The notes below the pieces were generated by a model that did no database searches, was not told the origin of the DNA, and saw only the letters and a program-made list of their open reading frames with translations. The position numbers were made by a program, and so were the translations under genes. A stretch of 64,000 nucleotides of DNA from contig CAWGUU010000009.1 of NCBI GenBank assembly GCA_963825765.1, forward strand, positions 310,001-374,000. The letters are read 5' to 3'. Source of the stretch: CAWGUU01 sp963825765. Lineage in GTDB: Bacteria; Actinomycetota; Acidimicrobiia; Acidimicrobiales; AC-14. This document shows, piece by piece, positions 40,805 through 50,336 of the stretch (its first letter is position 1; every line of letters starts with the position of its first letter).

Positions 40805-41515
40805 GTGTGCGGCCGGGTCGTCTCCACCAGCACCGTCGACCAGTTGGTCGACTGGCTGCGCATCGACGACGTCGTCGCACCCGAGCTGCCCCCCAGCTGG
40901 AACGTCGCGCCCGGCCGTGACCTCTACTCGGTGGCCCGGACCAGGTCCGGGGCCCGTCGTCTCGGGCTGATGCGGTGGGGCCTGGTGCCCTCCTGGTCGG
41001 CCGACCCGGCGACGGGCCCGAGGCCGATCAACGCTCGGGCGGAGTCGCTACTCGACCGCCCCGCCTTCGCCGACGCCCTGGTGCGACGCCGCTGCCTCGT
41101 CCCCGTCGACGGCTTCTACGAGTGGGAGCGGCTCGCGGGCCGCGCCACCCGCCAGCCGTGGTTCCTCGCCGCCGTCGGCGGCCGGCCACTGGCTCTGGCC
41201 GGGCTGTGGGACCGCTGGGTGGCGCCGGACGGAGCTTCGATGGTGAGCGTCGCCATCGTCACCGTCGCCGCCAACGGCGACGTCGCCCGCCTCCACGACC
41301 GGATGCCGGCGGTCCTCGGTGCCGACGAATGGGACACCTGGCTCGACCCGGCGCCGGACGTCGGCGACCTGCTCGACCTGTTGACGCCCGCCGACGAAGG
41401 GTTCCTGCACCTGCGCCCCGTGAGCACGCAGGTCAACTCCGTGGCCAACGACGGCCCCGAACTGCTCGACGAGGTCGATCCCGCGGTGGCGGAGGAGCCC
41501 GCCAGCCTCTTCTAG
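40805..41515 (+). CDS. SRAP (YedK/HMCES) abasic-site-processing protein
   Basis: A 236-residue SOS-response-associated peptidase. Cys2 (start VCGRVV) is the catalytic residue that forms a thiazolidine crosslink with abasic sites in single-stranded DNA after Met removal. Other marks: WNVAPGRDLYSV, LMRWGLVPSW, NARAESLLDRPAF, RRCLVPVDGFYEWE (conserved Glu) and RMPAVL (conserved His before it in LHDRMP). GTG 40805 follows TACCCT (40793-40798) by 6 nt. No LexA box is seen upstream. Confidence 0.93.
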   Translation: MCGRVVSTSTVDQLVDWLRIDDVVAPELPPSWNVAPGRDLYSVARTRSGARRLGLMRWGLVPSWSADPATGPRPINARAESLLDRPAFADALVRRRCLVPVDGFYEWERLAGRATRQPWFLAAVGGRPLALAGLWDRWVAPDGASMVSVAIVTVAANGDVARLHDRMPAVLGADEWDTWLDPAPDVGDLLDLLTPADEGFLHLRPVSTQVNSVANDGPELLDEVDPAVAEEPASLF

Positions 41516-41521
41516 GAGTGA

Positions 41522-41542
41522 GCGGGCTGCCCAGCTGCCCGC
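41522..41542. terminator. Hairpin between convergent SRAP and mtnA genes
   Basis: GCGGGC (41522-41527) and GCCCGC (41537-41542) around a 9-nt loop, in a 27-bp gap between gene ends; likely bidirectional. Confidence 0.45.
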
Positions 41543-42555
<1,013 letters not shown>

Positions 42556-42559
<4 letters not shown>

Positions 42560-43299
42560 GAGCCGACTGGTTGGGACTCTGTCGTCACGACCTGGCCAAG
42601 GAACAACGGGTCGGTGAGCTGCGCCTCGTAGAGAACCTTGCCGTCCTCCCCGTACATCACCATGGTGGTCAGCGTGGCGGCGTCGACGGGGACGCTGCGG
42701 GCCAGGACTCCGTGGCCGTCGGCCAGCTGGAGCGTCCCGAGGTCGATCGTCGGACCGCCGGCCTGCTGCACCGCCACGTCGTAGGCGCCGGACGCCCCGG
42801 GGGGCGCGTCGAGGCTCACCACGACGGTGGCAGGGCGGGTCCCGGTGACCACCACCCGGCACGTGGTCCGACCGCTCGGAGACACCGCCAGGGCGGTGCG
42901 TACCGAGGGCGTCGCCGTCTCGGTCGGCTGGTGGTCGCCGCGCACCACGTCGAGAGCCAGGACCAGGCCGATGCCGACCAGGGCCACCGCAACCATGGCC
43001 GCCGCCCGCCCGGCGATGAACCGGCCGGTGGGCCGGGCCAGCCTGCGGCGACGTTGGCCCACCCGGCCGCCGCCCACCGCGGCCAGCACACGGGTCTCGA
43101 ACCCCGACGGGGGTTCGGCCTGGGGGGCGAGCAGCGCCAGCTGGTCGACCACCCGGGCCAGGTCGTCGACCTCCTCCCGGCAGGTCTGGCACCCGGCCAG
43201 GTGGGCGACGGCCGCCGCCCGGTCGGTGCCCGACAGCAGGCCGAGGGCCAGCTCGACCCTGGTGTCGGCCAGCTCGGCGCAGGCGGAGCGCCCGCTCAT
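42556..43299 (-). CDS. Anti-sigma factor with zinc-binding N-terminal domain
   Basis: A 247-residue RskA/RslA-type protein: a ZAS domain with HLAGCQTCREEVDDL (the HxxxCxxC triad, residues about 33-40), a single membrane helix at about residues 97-118 (AAAMVAVALVGIGLVLAL), and an extracytoplasmic RskA-like beta domain (PSGRTTCRVVVTGTRPATVVV; LARSVPVDAATLTTMVMY). It lies 73 bp downstream of the ECF sigma gene and likely binds that sigma at the membrane, releasing it on an outside signal. Confidence 0.87.
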
Positions 43300-43372
43300 C
43301 GGCTGACCCGATTCAAAGCCGGCCGACTCGACGTCGACCCGTTCACTGGCTGCCCGTTCACCGAATACCTGG

Positions 43373-43945
43373 TCACTGGCTGTCCGCCTCCCGCCGCACG
43401 CCGAGCGACGCCCGGAGTCGGAACAACCCTGCACGGATCCGGGTCTTCGCCGTCCCGAGGGGGACACCCTCGGCCTCGCCCACCTCTCGCGCCGTGCGTC
43501 CGCACAGAGCGGCCAGCACCACCGCCCGGCGCTGCTCGGCGGGAAGCTTGGCCAGGGCCGACCGCAGGTGGTCCACCTCCACCCCCAGCTCGGCCGCTGC
43601 CGCCGGGGACCCCCCCGGACCCTGGGCGGGCACGTCGTAGCCGGCGAGAACGGCGGGGTCCACCGGGTTGGGTCGCCGCATGCGCAGGGCGTCGATGGCG
43701 ACGTTCCTCGTGATGGCCAGCAACCACGTGGGCACGGAGCCCCGCCGCGGGTCGTAGGCGGCGGCGTGGCGCCACGCCCTGATGAACGCCTCCTGGGCCA
43801 CGTCCTCGGCCAGGGCCGCATCGCCGACGATCGACCGGGCCAGGCCGAAGACCCGCGCCTGGTGCCGGCGGACGAACGCGGTGGCGGCGTCGGGGTCGCC
43901 GACGCCGAACCCGGCCAGCAGCGCGTCGTCGGCAGCCGTCCGCAT
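43373..43945 (-). CDS. ECF RNA polymerase sigma factor (SigK/SigL-like)
   Basis: A 190-residue ECF sigma. Region 2: FVRRHQARVFGLARSIVGDAALAEDVAQEAFIRAWRH and VPTWLLAITRNVAIDALR. Region 4: LRSALAKLPAEQRRAVVLAALCGRTAREVGEAEGVPLGTAKTRIRAGLFRLR. On the minus strand TACCAT lies 7 nt before ATG 43945, giving a leaderless start. The gene pair sigma/anti-sigma is divergent from a cupredoxin lipoprotein gene, a likely regulon member by position. Confidence 0.92.
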   Translation of the reverse strand: MRTAADDALLAGFGVGDPDAATAFVRRHQARVFGLARSIVGDAALAEDVAQEAFIRAWRHAAAYDPRRGSVPTWLLAITRNVAIDALRMRRPNPVDPAVLAGYDVPAQGPGGSPAAAAELGVEVDHLRSALAKLPAEQRRAVVLAALCGRTAREVGEAEGVPLGTAKTRIRAGLFRLRASLGVRREADSQ

Positions 43946-44021
43946 CACTGGAATGGTACGACCGTGGAGCGCTCGCGGATTGCCCCAATCCCCCTTCCCG
44001 CGTCCGCCCGTAAGGTAAAGC

Positions 44022-44444
44022 ATGCGCAAGATAGGGATCCTGATGGTGCTCCTGTCCGTCGCTCTGCTCACGTCGGCGTGCGGTGACGACGACGACGGCG
44101 GATCGAGCAGCGCCACGACGGTGGCGCCGCCCGTCTCGCTGGTGGGCACCGTCAACGACCACGGCACGAAGACCGCGTCGAACGACATGGAGGTCGAGCT
44201 CGACGACTTCTACTTCGGCCCCACCTTCATCAAGGCTACGGCCGGGCAGCAGTTCACCGTCGAGCTGTTCAACGAAGGGACGGCCAGCCACACCTTCACC
44301 ATCGACGGCGCCGGCATCGACCAGCAGTTCGCGCCGGAAGACAAGAAGACTGTCTCGCTCACCGCGCCGACGGGCGGCGTGCTGGAGTTCTACTGCCGCT
44401 TCCACAAGGGCCGCGGCATGCAGGGCGCCATCTTCGTAGGCTGA
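44022..44444 (+). CDS. Cupredoxin-domain (plastocyanin-like) lipoprotein
   Basis: A 140-residue lipoprotein: signal sequence with lipobox LTSAC, an acidic/Ser linker, then a blue-copper fold. Type 1 copper ligands are all present: His in TASHTFTI, and Cys, His and Met in FYCRFHKGRGM. It should bind one copper on the outer face of the membrane and carry electrons or buffer copper. ATG 44022 follows TAAGGT (44011-44016) by 5 nt. Divergent from the ECF sigma gene. Confidence 0.9.
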   Translation: MRKIGILMVLLSVALLTSACGDDDDGGSSSATTVAPPVSLVGTVNDHGTKTASNDMEVELDDFYFGPTFIKATAGQQFTVELFNEGTASHTFTIDGAGIDQQFAPEDKKTVSLTAPTGGVLEFYCRFHKGRGMQGAIFVG

Positions 44445-44448
44445 CGGC

Positions 44449-44712
44449 GTGCAGACCATCAGCGGATTGACCGACACGGACATCACCACCACCTACGTCG
44501 GCGGCGCCCGGGCGTCAGCATCGGATGACGCCGACGACGCAGGTGCCGACGACGCCGGCGCAGACGACGCAGGTGCCGACGACGCAGGCGCGGACGACGC
44601 GGGTGCAGACGACGCAGGTGCAGACGACGCAGGTGCCGACGACGCAGGCGCGGACGACGCGGGTGCCGACGACGCCGGCGGCACCGACGACGCCGGCGCG
44701 GACGCCGGCTAG
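44449..44712 (+). CDS. Asp-rich pentapeptide-repeat peptide
   Basis: An 87-residue ORF beginning with GTG 44449, 4 nt after the cupredoxin stop. A unique N-terminus (MQTISGLTDTDITTTYVGGARASAS) is followed by about ten tandem DDAGA units encoded by 15-bp repeats, and ends GGTDDAGADAG. Calculated charge is very negative. No Cys, Lys or aromatic residue occurs in the repeats. The codons vary at third positions while the DDAGA pattern is kept, which favours this frame over the Pro/Thr-rich alternative frame. It directly precedes a JmjC-type oxygenase. It could be a substrate peptide of that enzyme, a metal (copper/calcium) binder, or not translated. Confidence 0.5.
   Translation: MQTISGLTDTDITTTYVGGARASASDDADDAGADDAGADDAGADDAGADDAGADDAGADDAGADDAGADDAGADDAGGTDDAGADAG
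44525..44703 (+). repeat. 15-bp tandem repeat (GAC GAC GCN GGN GCN), about 10 copies
   Basis: Imperfect 15-bp units from about 44525 to 44703; variation is mostly at third codon positions of the DDAGA frame. Confidence 0.85.
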
Positions 44713-44730
44713 CGCCAGCCACACCCAACC

Positions 44731-45942
44731 TTGAGCCCTGACCCGGCGGGCGCGGCCCTGGAGCGCTGCGTCGGGGACGCCGACCGGTTCCTGGCCGAAA
44801 GCTGGGCCCGCGCGCCGCACCTCCAGATCGGAGCCGACGACGACCGGTTCGCGGACCTCTTCTCCACGGCCGACGTCTCCCGGCTGATCGCGTCCCTGCC
44901 GCGGACGCCGGAGCTCCGCCTGGTCCGGGACGGCAAGCCGCTCGATCCCGGCCGGTACACCGTGTCGGCGTCGATCGGAGGCAGGCAGGTGACCGGCGTG
45001 GGCGACCCGTCCCGGATCTACGCCGAGTTCGACGCCGGTGCCACCATCGTCCTCCAGTCCCTCCAGCGCACCTGGCCGCCGCTGTCCCGGTTCTGCCGCC
45101 GCCTGGAGCTGCAGCTCACCCATCCGGTGCAGGCGAACGCCTACGTCACGCCACCGGGAGAACGGGGCCTCGGCGTCCACTACGACACCCACGACGTGTT
45201 CGTGCTCCAGCTCGCAGGGACCAAGCGGTGGACGCTGTACGAGCCGGTGTTCGAGCTTCCCCTGCCGTCGCAGCCGTGGTCGGCGACGAGCTCGGCGGGG
45301 GAGCAGCTGCTCTCGGTGGAGCTGGCGCCGGGCGACTGCCTCTACGTCCCCCGGGGCGTCCCCCACGAAGCCACCTCCCTGGACGGCACGTCGGCGCATC
45401 TCACCCTGGGGGTCCTGGCTGTGACCTGGCACGACGCGGCCCAGGCGCTCGTGGCGTCGGCGGCGGAGGAGGTCGCCTTCCGCCGGCCCCTCCCGATCGG
45501 CTTCGCCGACGGCGACCAGCTCGAGCTGGCGATGCCGGAGCTCGTCTCCCTGTTGCAAGGGTGGCTGGACAAGGCCGACACCGACGCCGTGGCCCGGCGC
45601 GTCAGCCGGCACTTCTGGACCGGGCGCCGGCCCGTCCTCGACGGCCAGCTCGACCAGCTGTCTCTGGCCGGTGCCCTCTCGGACCGCTCGGCAGTCTGCC
45701 GGCGCGCCGACACCATCTGCCGCCTGTCGCTGGCCGACGGGGAATTGGTCGTCCTGCTGGGCGACCGTGAGCTGCGGATGCCCGCCGAGTTGGAGCCGCT
45801 CGTCGCCCGGCTCATCGACGGCACGACCACGTGGGTGGGCGACCTGGCCGACGAGGCCGACGCCGAGAGCCGCCTGGTGCTCGTCCGCCGGCTCGTCCGG
45901 GAGGGCGTGCTGGAAGTGCAACCCGCCGCGGAGGGCCTCTAG
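44731..45942 (+). CDS. JmjC/cupin-4 family 2-oxoglutarate oxygenase
   Basis: A 403-residue protein of the YcfD/ROX (cupin-4) family, Fe(II)/2-oxoglutarate hydroxylases acting on proteins. The iron triad is visible: HxD in GLGVHYDTHDVFVLQ and the distal His in VPRGVPHEATS. Residues 1-110 carry the family's PHLQIGADDDRFADLF and YAEFDAGATIVLQSLQRTWPP parts; the C-terminal 70 residues (LIDGTTTWVGDLADEADAES, LVREGVLEV) form a winged-helix-like domain. TTG 44731 is 18 bp after the Asp-repeat ORF, so the repeat peptide is a plausible substrate; ribosomal proteins are the alternative. Confidence 0.85.
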   Translation: MSPDPAGAALERCVGDADRFLAESWARAPHLQIGADDDRFADLFSTADVSRLIASLPRTPELRLVRDGKPLDPGRYTVSASIGGRQVTGVGDPSRIYAEFDAGATIVLQSLQRTWPPLSRFCRRLELQLTHPVQANAYVTPPGERGLGVHYDTHDVFVLQLAGTKRWTLYEPVFELPLPSQPWSATSSAGEQLLSVELAPGDCLYVPRGVPHEATSLDGTSAHLTLGVLAVTWHDAAQALVASAAEEVAFRRPLPIGFADGDQLELAMPELVSLLQGWLDKADTDAVARRVSRHFWTGRRPVLDGQLDQLSLAGALSDRSAVCRRADTICRLSLADGELVVLLGDRELRMPAELEPLVARLIDGTTTWVGDLADEADAESRLVLVRRLVREGVLEVQPAAEGL

Positions 45943-45969
45943 CCCGAGGTCCGCGCTCGAATAACAGCG

Positions 45970-47103
45970 GTGTGGTCTACTTCACCGACCGTGGACGACA
46001 CACACGAGGGCGGGCGCCGGAGGGTCGAAGTTCCCCTCCTGCTCGACGGCGCGGCGGCGTACGGATGGCGGATCCTCGTCGCCACCGCCACGGTCGCCCT
46101 CATCACCTTCGTCCTCATCGAGCTCTACGTCGTGGTCGTGCCGGTGGTGCTGGCCCTGTTCCTGGCCGCCGTCCTGGAGCCCTTGACGGCGCGGCTGCGA
46201 GCCCGCGGCTGGCCCCGGGCGCTGGCGGCCACGGTCGTGTTCCTTGCCGCGCTGGCCGTGCTGGTGGGCCTGCTGACCTGGATCGGCACGAGCGTCGCCC
46301 ACCAGTTCACCGACGTCGGCGAGCAGTTCCAGGCGGGGGTCGACGACATCAAGAAGTGGGCCCAGGGGGAGCCCCTCAACCTGAGTGCCGAGCGGGTCGA
46401 CGAGATCGAGCGCGAGGTGAGCGACATGAGCCGCACCGCCGTCGGCGGTCTGGCCGAGCAGGCGGCCGGTCAGGCCCGGGCCGCGGGCGAGGTGCTGGGG
46501 GGCTTGGTGCTGCTCCTGTTCACCCTGTTCTTCCTGCTCAAGGACGGTGCCGTCATCACCGACTGGCTGCGTGACCGAATCCCCTCCGACCATGTCGACG
46601 ACGCCGTGGCCGTCACCCGCCGTGCTCGCCAGATCGTGCGCCAGTACCTCGTCGCCACCGCCTTCACCGGCGTGATCGACGGGGTGCTGATCGGGATCGC
46701 CCTGTGGGTCCTGGGGGTCCCGCTGGTGATCCCGCTGGCCGTGCTGACGGTCCTCGGCGGCTTCATCCCCATCGTGGGGGCCACAGTCGCCGGCCTGATC
46801 GCCGCCGTCGTCGCCCTCGTGGCCAACGGAGTGGGGACGGCGCTGCTGGTCGTCGCCGCCACCATCGGCGTCCAGCAGATCGAGGGAAATCTGCTGCAGC
46901 CCCTGATCCTCGAGCGGGCCGTCAAGCTCCACCCGCTGGTCACGGTCTTGGCGGTGGCGGCCGGCATTGTCGTGGGTGGCCTGCTCGGCGCCTTCCTGTC
47001 AGTCCCGCTGCTGGCCATCGCCGTGGCGTGCGGCAGTCACTACCGCAACCGGGGCCGTCCCGATGCGGAGCCGGTCGGCGCCGAGGCGGCACCCTCGGGC
47101 TGA
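45970..47103 (+). CDS. AI-2E family transporter (permease)
   Basis: A 377-residue membrane protein of the AI-2 exporter/UPF0118 family with about seven to eight helices. Blocks: VVPVVLALFLAAVLEPLTARLRARGWPRALAA, LFTLFFLLKDG, QYLVATAFTGVIDGVLIGIALWVLGVPL, LGGFIPIVGATVAGLIAAVVAL and QQIEGNLLQPLILERAVKLHPLV. Members export quorum signals or exchange Na+/H+. GTG 45970 is the longest start; GTG 45991 is an alternative. No linked gene indicates the substrate. Confidence 0.88.
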   Translation: MWSTSPTVDDTHEGGRRRVEVPLLLDGAAAYGWRILVATATVALITFVLIELYVVVVPVVLALFLAAVLEPLTARLRARGWPRALAATVVFLAALAVLVGLLTWIGTSVAHQFTDVGEQFQAGVDDIKKWAQGEPLNLSAERVDEIEREVSDMSRTAVGGLAEQAAGQARAAGEVLGGLVLLLFTLFFLLKDGAVITDWLRDRIPSDHVDDAVAVTRRARQIVRQYLVATAFTGVIDGVLIGIALWVLGVPLVIPLAVLTVLGGFIPIVGATVAGLIAAVVALVANGVGTALLVVAATIGVQQIEGNLLQPLILERAVKLHPLVTVLAVAAGIVVGGLLGAFLSVPLLAIAVACGSHYRNRGRPDAEPVGAEAAPSG

Positions 47104-47119
47104 GGGCCGTCAGCGACCG

Positions 47120-47548
47120 TCAGCGGGCCGACGGTGCGAAGCCTTCGTCCCGGAGGCGGTCGCCGATCACGAGCGGGATCTCCACCCGCCAGCCCGCATC
47201 CGCCAGGTCACCGCGGAGGACGTCCACCTCGCCGGCGGACACACCGGCGTAGGAGAAGCGCAGGATCCAGCGGCTGCCGGGGTCGAAGACCTGCTCGACG
47301 ACAAGCTCGGTTTCCCGGCTGACCGTTCCGATGTCGAACGAGCCGCGGCTGCCGACCGCACCAAGCTCCACGTTCAGCTGGTACGGAGTGGGGTTGACGA
47401 TCGTGACCCGGTCGACGACGGCACTGGCGCTCAAGCTGCTCGAGGCCAGCACGACGGCGGCGATGCCGCCGACGACTGCCGCGAACACTCCGCCGGTGCG
47501 GGCCGGGCGACTGGGGGTGATACGGGGTTCGATGCGTGTACGGGGCAT
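47120..47548 (-). CDS. Membrane-anchored protein of unknown function
   Basis: A 142-residue protein: basic N-terminus, one membrane helix (GGVFAAVVGGIAAVVLASSSLSASAVV), then a beta-rich extracytoplasmic part (DRVTIVNPTPYQLNVELGAV; RWILRFSYAGVSAGEVDVLR; WRVEIPLVIGDRLR). The start ATG has a GGAGG site about 10 nt upstream. I do not recognise the family. Confidence 0.65.
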   Translation of the reverse strand: MPRTRIEPRITPSRPARTGGVFAAVVGGIAAVVLASSSLSASAVVDRVTIVNPTPYQLNVELGAVGSRGSFDIGTVSRETELVVEQVFDPGSRWILRFSYAGVSAGEVDVLRGDLADAGWRVEIPLVIGDRLRDEGFAPSAR

Positions 47549-47600
47549 ATGCGTACCTCCGACTCGGCCACCCGACCTCGGGCGGCGCCAACCAGCGACG

Positions 47601-47981
47601 TCAGGCGGGTCGGAGGCAGGGCGGGGCCCTGAGGGCTACGGCCCGGCGCAGGGCGACGAGGGTCGAGGCGGGTCCCTCGTGACGGCGCCGGGACCGGCAT
47701 CGGGCCACCGCAGGGATGGCGGCGACGGCGGCGAGTACGGCGGCGAGCGACATCGGCGCCCGGTCCGGCGCGGCGTGGGTGAGGGTGCTCCGGCCCTCGT
47801 CGCCGCGCCAGGGCAGGACGGCGGCCTGGACGGCCACCGCGCTGATCGTGGCGTCGGCGGTGACACGGGAGGCGAACCGGTGGGCGCCGGTGCCGACCGA
47901 CGTCGCGCCCCCGGCCCCCGAGACCGCTGCCGCGGCGCCGGCGACGAGGAGCGCCAGCATCCACCAGCGACGCGCGTTCAC
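47601..47981 (-). CDS. Small protein with signal/membrane segments, unknown function
   Basis: A 126-residue protein with two hydrophobic segments (about residues 7-27 and 77-95) and a basic, Arg-rich tail. No family recognised. GTG 47981 follows TAGGCT by 7 nt on the minus strand. That -10 box shares its TA with TACGGT (47993-47998) on the plus strand, so the two divergent genes have overlapping -10 elements. Possible spurious ORF, but the promoter arrangement supports it. Confidence 0.5.
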   Translation of the reverse strand: MNARRWWMLALLVAGAAAAVSGAGGATSVGTGAHRFASRVTADATISAVAVQAAVLPWRGDEGRSTLTHAAPDRAPMSLAAVLAAVAAIPAVARCRSRRRHEGPASTLVALRRAVALRAPPCLRPA

Positions 47982-48025
47982 GCACGCCAGCCTACGGTGT
48001 CCGGCCGGGCGCCATGATGGGGGAG

Positions 48026-48607
48026 TGAGCGAAACGCCCGGGAACCGGTGGCTCGAGGTGGCCGGCGGTCGCAGCCGGACCTACGACCAGCGCTGGGCCG
48101 AGCTGGCGGCCGAGGGCAGGAACATCCACGGCGAGGCCGACTTCGTCGAGTCCCTGAGGCCCGGCGTCGGTGCTCGACGCCGGGTGCGGCACCGGTCGGG
48201 TGGCCGTCGAGCTGGCTCGCCGGGGCCTCGAAGTGGTCGGCGTCGACATCGATCCCTCGATGCTCGAGGTGGCCAGGGGCAAGGACCCCAACCTTCTCTG
48301 GGTGGTGGGGGACTTGGCCGGTGTGGACCTGGGCCGGCGCTTCGACGCCGTCGTCATGGCCGGCAACGTGATGATCTACCTGGAGCCGGGGACCGAGGCG
48401 GCGGTGGTGGCCAACCTGGCCCGGCACCTGGAGCCCGGCGGGGCGCTGGTCGCGGGGTTCTCGCTCGAGCCCGGCCGCCTCGACCTGACCGCCTATGACG
48501 CCCACACGTCCGCGGCGGGCCTGGAGCTGGCCGAGAGCTGGGCCACCTGGGACCGCCAGCCCTTCGCTGGCGGCGACTACGCGGTGTCGGTCCACCGCCG
48601 CTCCTGA
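48026..48607 (+). pseudogene. Class I SAM-dependent methyltransferase, frameshifted
   Basis: From GTG 48026 the frame reads SETPGNRWLEVAGGRSRTYDQRW and ends DFVESLRPGV, then a one-base shift near 48165 moves to another frame that continues VLDAGCGTGRVAVELARRGLEVVGVDIDPSML, VVGDLAGVDLGRRFDAVVMAGNVMIYL and VANLARHLEPGGALVAGFS to 48607. DAGCGTGR is SAM motif I. Joined, this is a complete methyltransferase of about 190 residues. As printed it is split; the second frame begins with a GTG at 48170 but lacks the N-terminal helix. Confidence 0.8.
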
Positions 48608-48743
48608 CATTCGTGAGATGAGGGCGGTTCCCGAACCGCATCGCCGATAACCGGAGCGAGGTCGGGCCAACCCCGAGGCCTGCCCCAAGGGGTGTCGTTC
48701 GGGCCTTGCCGACCATTTTCGACAAGAGGTGTGGGTACCACCC

Positions 48744-48772
48744 TTGTCGAGGAGATGGGCCGTCACTACGTT
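48744..48772 (+). promoter_or_regulatory. Sigma-70-type promoter for the secreted protein gene
   Basis: TTGTCG (48744-48749), 17 bases, TACGTT (48767-48772), ending 32 nt before GTG 48805. Confidence 0.5.
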
Positions 48773-48804
48773 GAGCGGTTAGGGAACCACGAGAGGACGG
48801 CGGA

Positions 48805-49527
48805 GTGGATACGCGAGCAAGCAGGCCAGACCGGGTTCTGACCAGGCGAGGACGAACCGGGCGAACACGGACTGGCAGGGCGCTGCTGGCGGCACTGGCG
48901 GCGGTGGCCGTGCTGACGGCGCAGACCACCCCGGCCCGCGCCGACGCCTTCTCCAACGACTTCTTTCCGGCCCACTGGGTGCCCTACCCCCATATCACCG
49001 TGTCCCCCGACCATCCGTTCTACCGGGCGGTAGTCGTCATCGACAACACCGGCGACGCCTCCCTGAGCCAGCAGATCCAGACGTTCGCCCTGATCATCAA
49101 CCACCTGCACAACGCCTACAACCCCCATTACCCGGTGCTCCTGTACTACAAGGACATTCCCATGGCGCCCGGCCAACCGTGTGCCCTCGGCCCAGCCGGG
49201 TGGCTGATCGTGTGCAAGGACGAGACGCTCGGCGGCGCCGCGTCCGCCACCGCGCCCGGCGCGGCCAACATCTACTCGGGCCTGGCGAACCACATCTACT
49301 ACGCGGTCGCCCGCATGAGGCCGAGCGTCGTGGACCCGTGGTGCGCAGGCGACAAGTTCACCGTCGTCGTGCAGCTTCTGAGCAACACCCTGGGGCTCGA
49401 CCAGAACCTGACCAACCCGGATTCTGCCCTCTTCCCGACCATCCCCGTCGGGCGCTGCACCTACAACGGGTGGACGTGGGCCGAGATCGACCGGATGAAC
49501 CAGATGTACAGCCACCAGGCCGGCTAG
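48805..49527 (+). CDS. Secreted metzincin-like protein lacking zinc ligands
   Basis: A 240-residue secreted protein: basic n-region, signal peptide ending near TPARADA (about residue 47), then a domain that resembles a matrixin/metzincin in layout. At residues 190-200 the sequence QLLSNTLGLDQ matches HExxHxxGxxH in spacing, with the central Gly kept and all His and the Glu replaced. After it SALFP stands where the Met-turn (S-x-M-Y-P) would be, and WAEIDRMNQMYSH resembles the final matrixin helix. I infer a catalytically dead protease fold, perhaps a binding or inhibitor-like protein. GTG 48805 has a GAGAGG site and a good promoter. Confidence 0.7.
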   Translation: MDTRASRPDRVLTRRGRTGRTRTGRALLAALAAVAVLTAQTTPARADAFSNDFFPAHWVPYPHITVSPDHPFYRAVVVIDNTGDASLSQQIQTFALIINHLHNAYNPHYPVLLYYKDIPMAPGQPCALGPAGWLIVCKDETLGGAASATAPGAANIYSGLANHIYYAVARMRPSVVDPWCAGDKFTVVVQLLSNTLGLDQNLTNPDSALFPTIPVGRCTYNGWTWAEIDRMNQMYSHQAG

Positions 49528-49616
49528 GGCCACCGCCGCCCTCCACGGCCGCACGTGACCATCGATTCTCCAGCCTCCTGACCGCACGGCGTCTTTGGGA
49601 CTGACCGGAGACCGCG

Positions 49617-50336
49617 CTAACCGGCTCGGTCACCCCCGCCGAGCCCCGCGTCGCGGGCCCGCACGATGGCCTCGGCCCGGGTCGAGGCCTGGATCTTGGT
49701 GAGGATGTTCGAGACGTGGTTGCGGACGGTCTTGGCGTTCAGATACAGCCGCGCCGCGATCTCGGGGTTGCTGCGGCCCTGGGCGACGAGGTCGAGGACC
49801 TCCCGCTCGCGATCGGTGAGCTGCGGGAAGGCGACCTTTGCGCTCGGATGACCTTCGGCGAAGTGGCCCATGAGCCGCTCGGCGATGGTGGGACCGAAGA
49901 CGGCCTGGCGGTGGGCCACCGCCTCGACGGCCCGCACGATGTCGGCGCGCGACGATTCCTTGAGCAGGTAGCCGCGGGCGCCGGCCCGCAGCGCGGCCAC
50001 GACCGACTCGTCGTCCTCGAGCATGGTGAGCACGATCACGGCGGCCCCGGGATCGGCGGCGACGATCCGCCGGGTCGCCTCTACACCGTCGAGCTCCGGC
50101 ATCTGCAGGTCCATGAGGACGACGTCGGGCCGTAGCCGGGCGTAGGCCTCGACCGCCTCGAGCCCGTTCTCGACCTCACCGACCACCTCCAGGCCCGACT
50201 CCACCCCCAGGGCCAGGCGGAGCCCATCGCGGAACACGGGATGGTCGTCCACCACGAGGACGCGCAGGGCGGCGGTTCCGGAGGTCTCCGGGCCGGAACC
50301 GAGACCGGGGCCGGGGGTTGGTCGGTCGTCGGTCAC
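49617..50336 (-). CDS. NarL/LuxR-family response regulator
   Basis: A 239-residue regulator: receiver (VLVVDDHPVFRDGLRLAL, phospho-Asp in VVLMDLQMPELDG, Lys in YLLKESSRA) and LuxR helix-turn-helix (LTDREREVLDLVAQGRSNPEIAARL, KTVRNHVSNILTKIQ). About 25 Pro/Gly-rich residues precede the receiver; GTG 50336 is favoured because it overlaps the kinase stop (GTGA). Second NarL-type system in the window; targets unknown. Confidence 0.93.
   Translation of the reverse strand: MTDDRPTPGPGLGSGPETSGTAALRVLVVDDHPVFRDGLRLALGVESGLEVVGEVENGLEAVEAYARLRPDVVLMDLQMPELDGVEATRRIVAADPGAAVIVLTMLEDDESVVAALRAGARGYLLKESSRADIVRAVEAVAHRQAVFGPTIAERLMGHFAEGHPSAKVAFPQLTDREREVLDLVAQGRSNPEIAARLYLNAKTVRNHVSNILTKIQASTRAEAIVRARDAGLGGGDRAG

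Noticed and set aside
44525..44734. Pro/Thr-rich ORF (TPTTQVPTTP repeats) in another frame of the 15-bp array
   Set aside because: Synonymous variation favours the DDAGA frame, and the Pro/Thr frame has no start or ribosome site; it is a by-product of the repeat.
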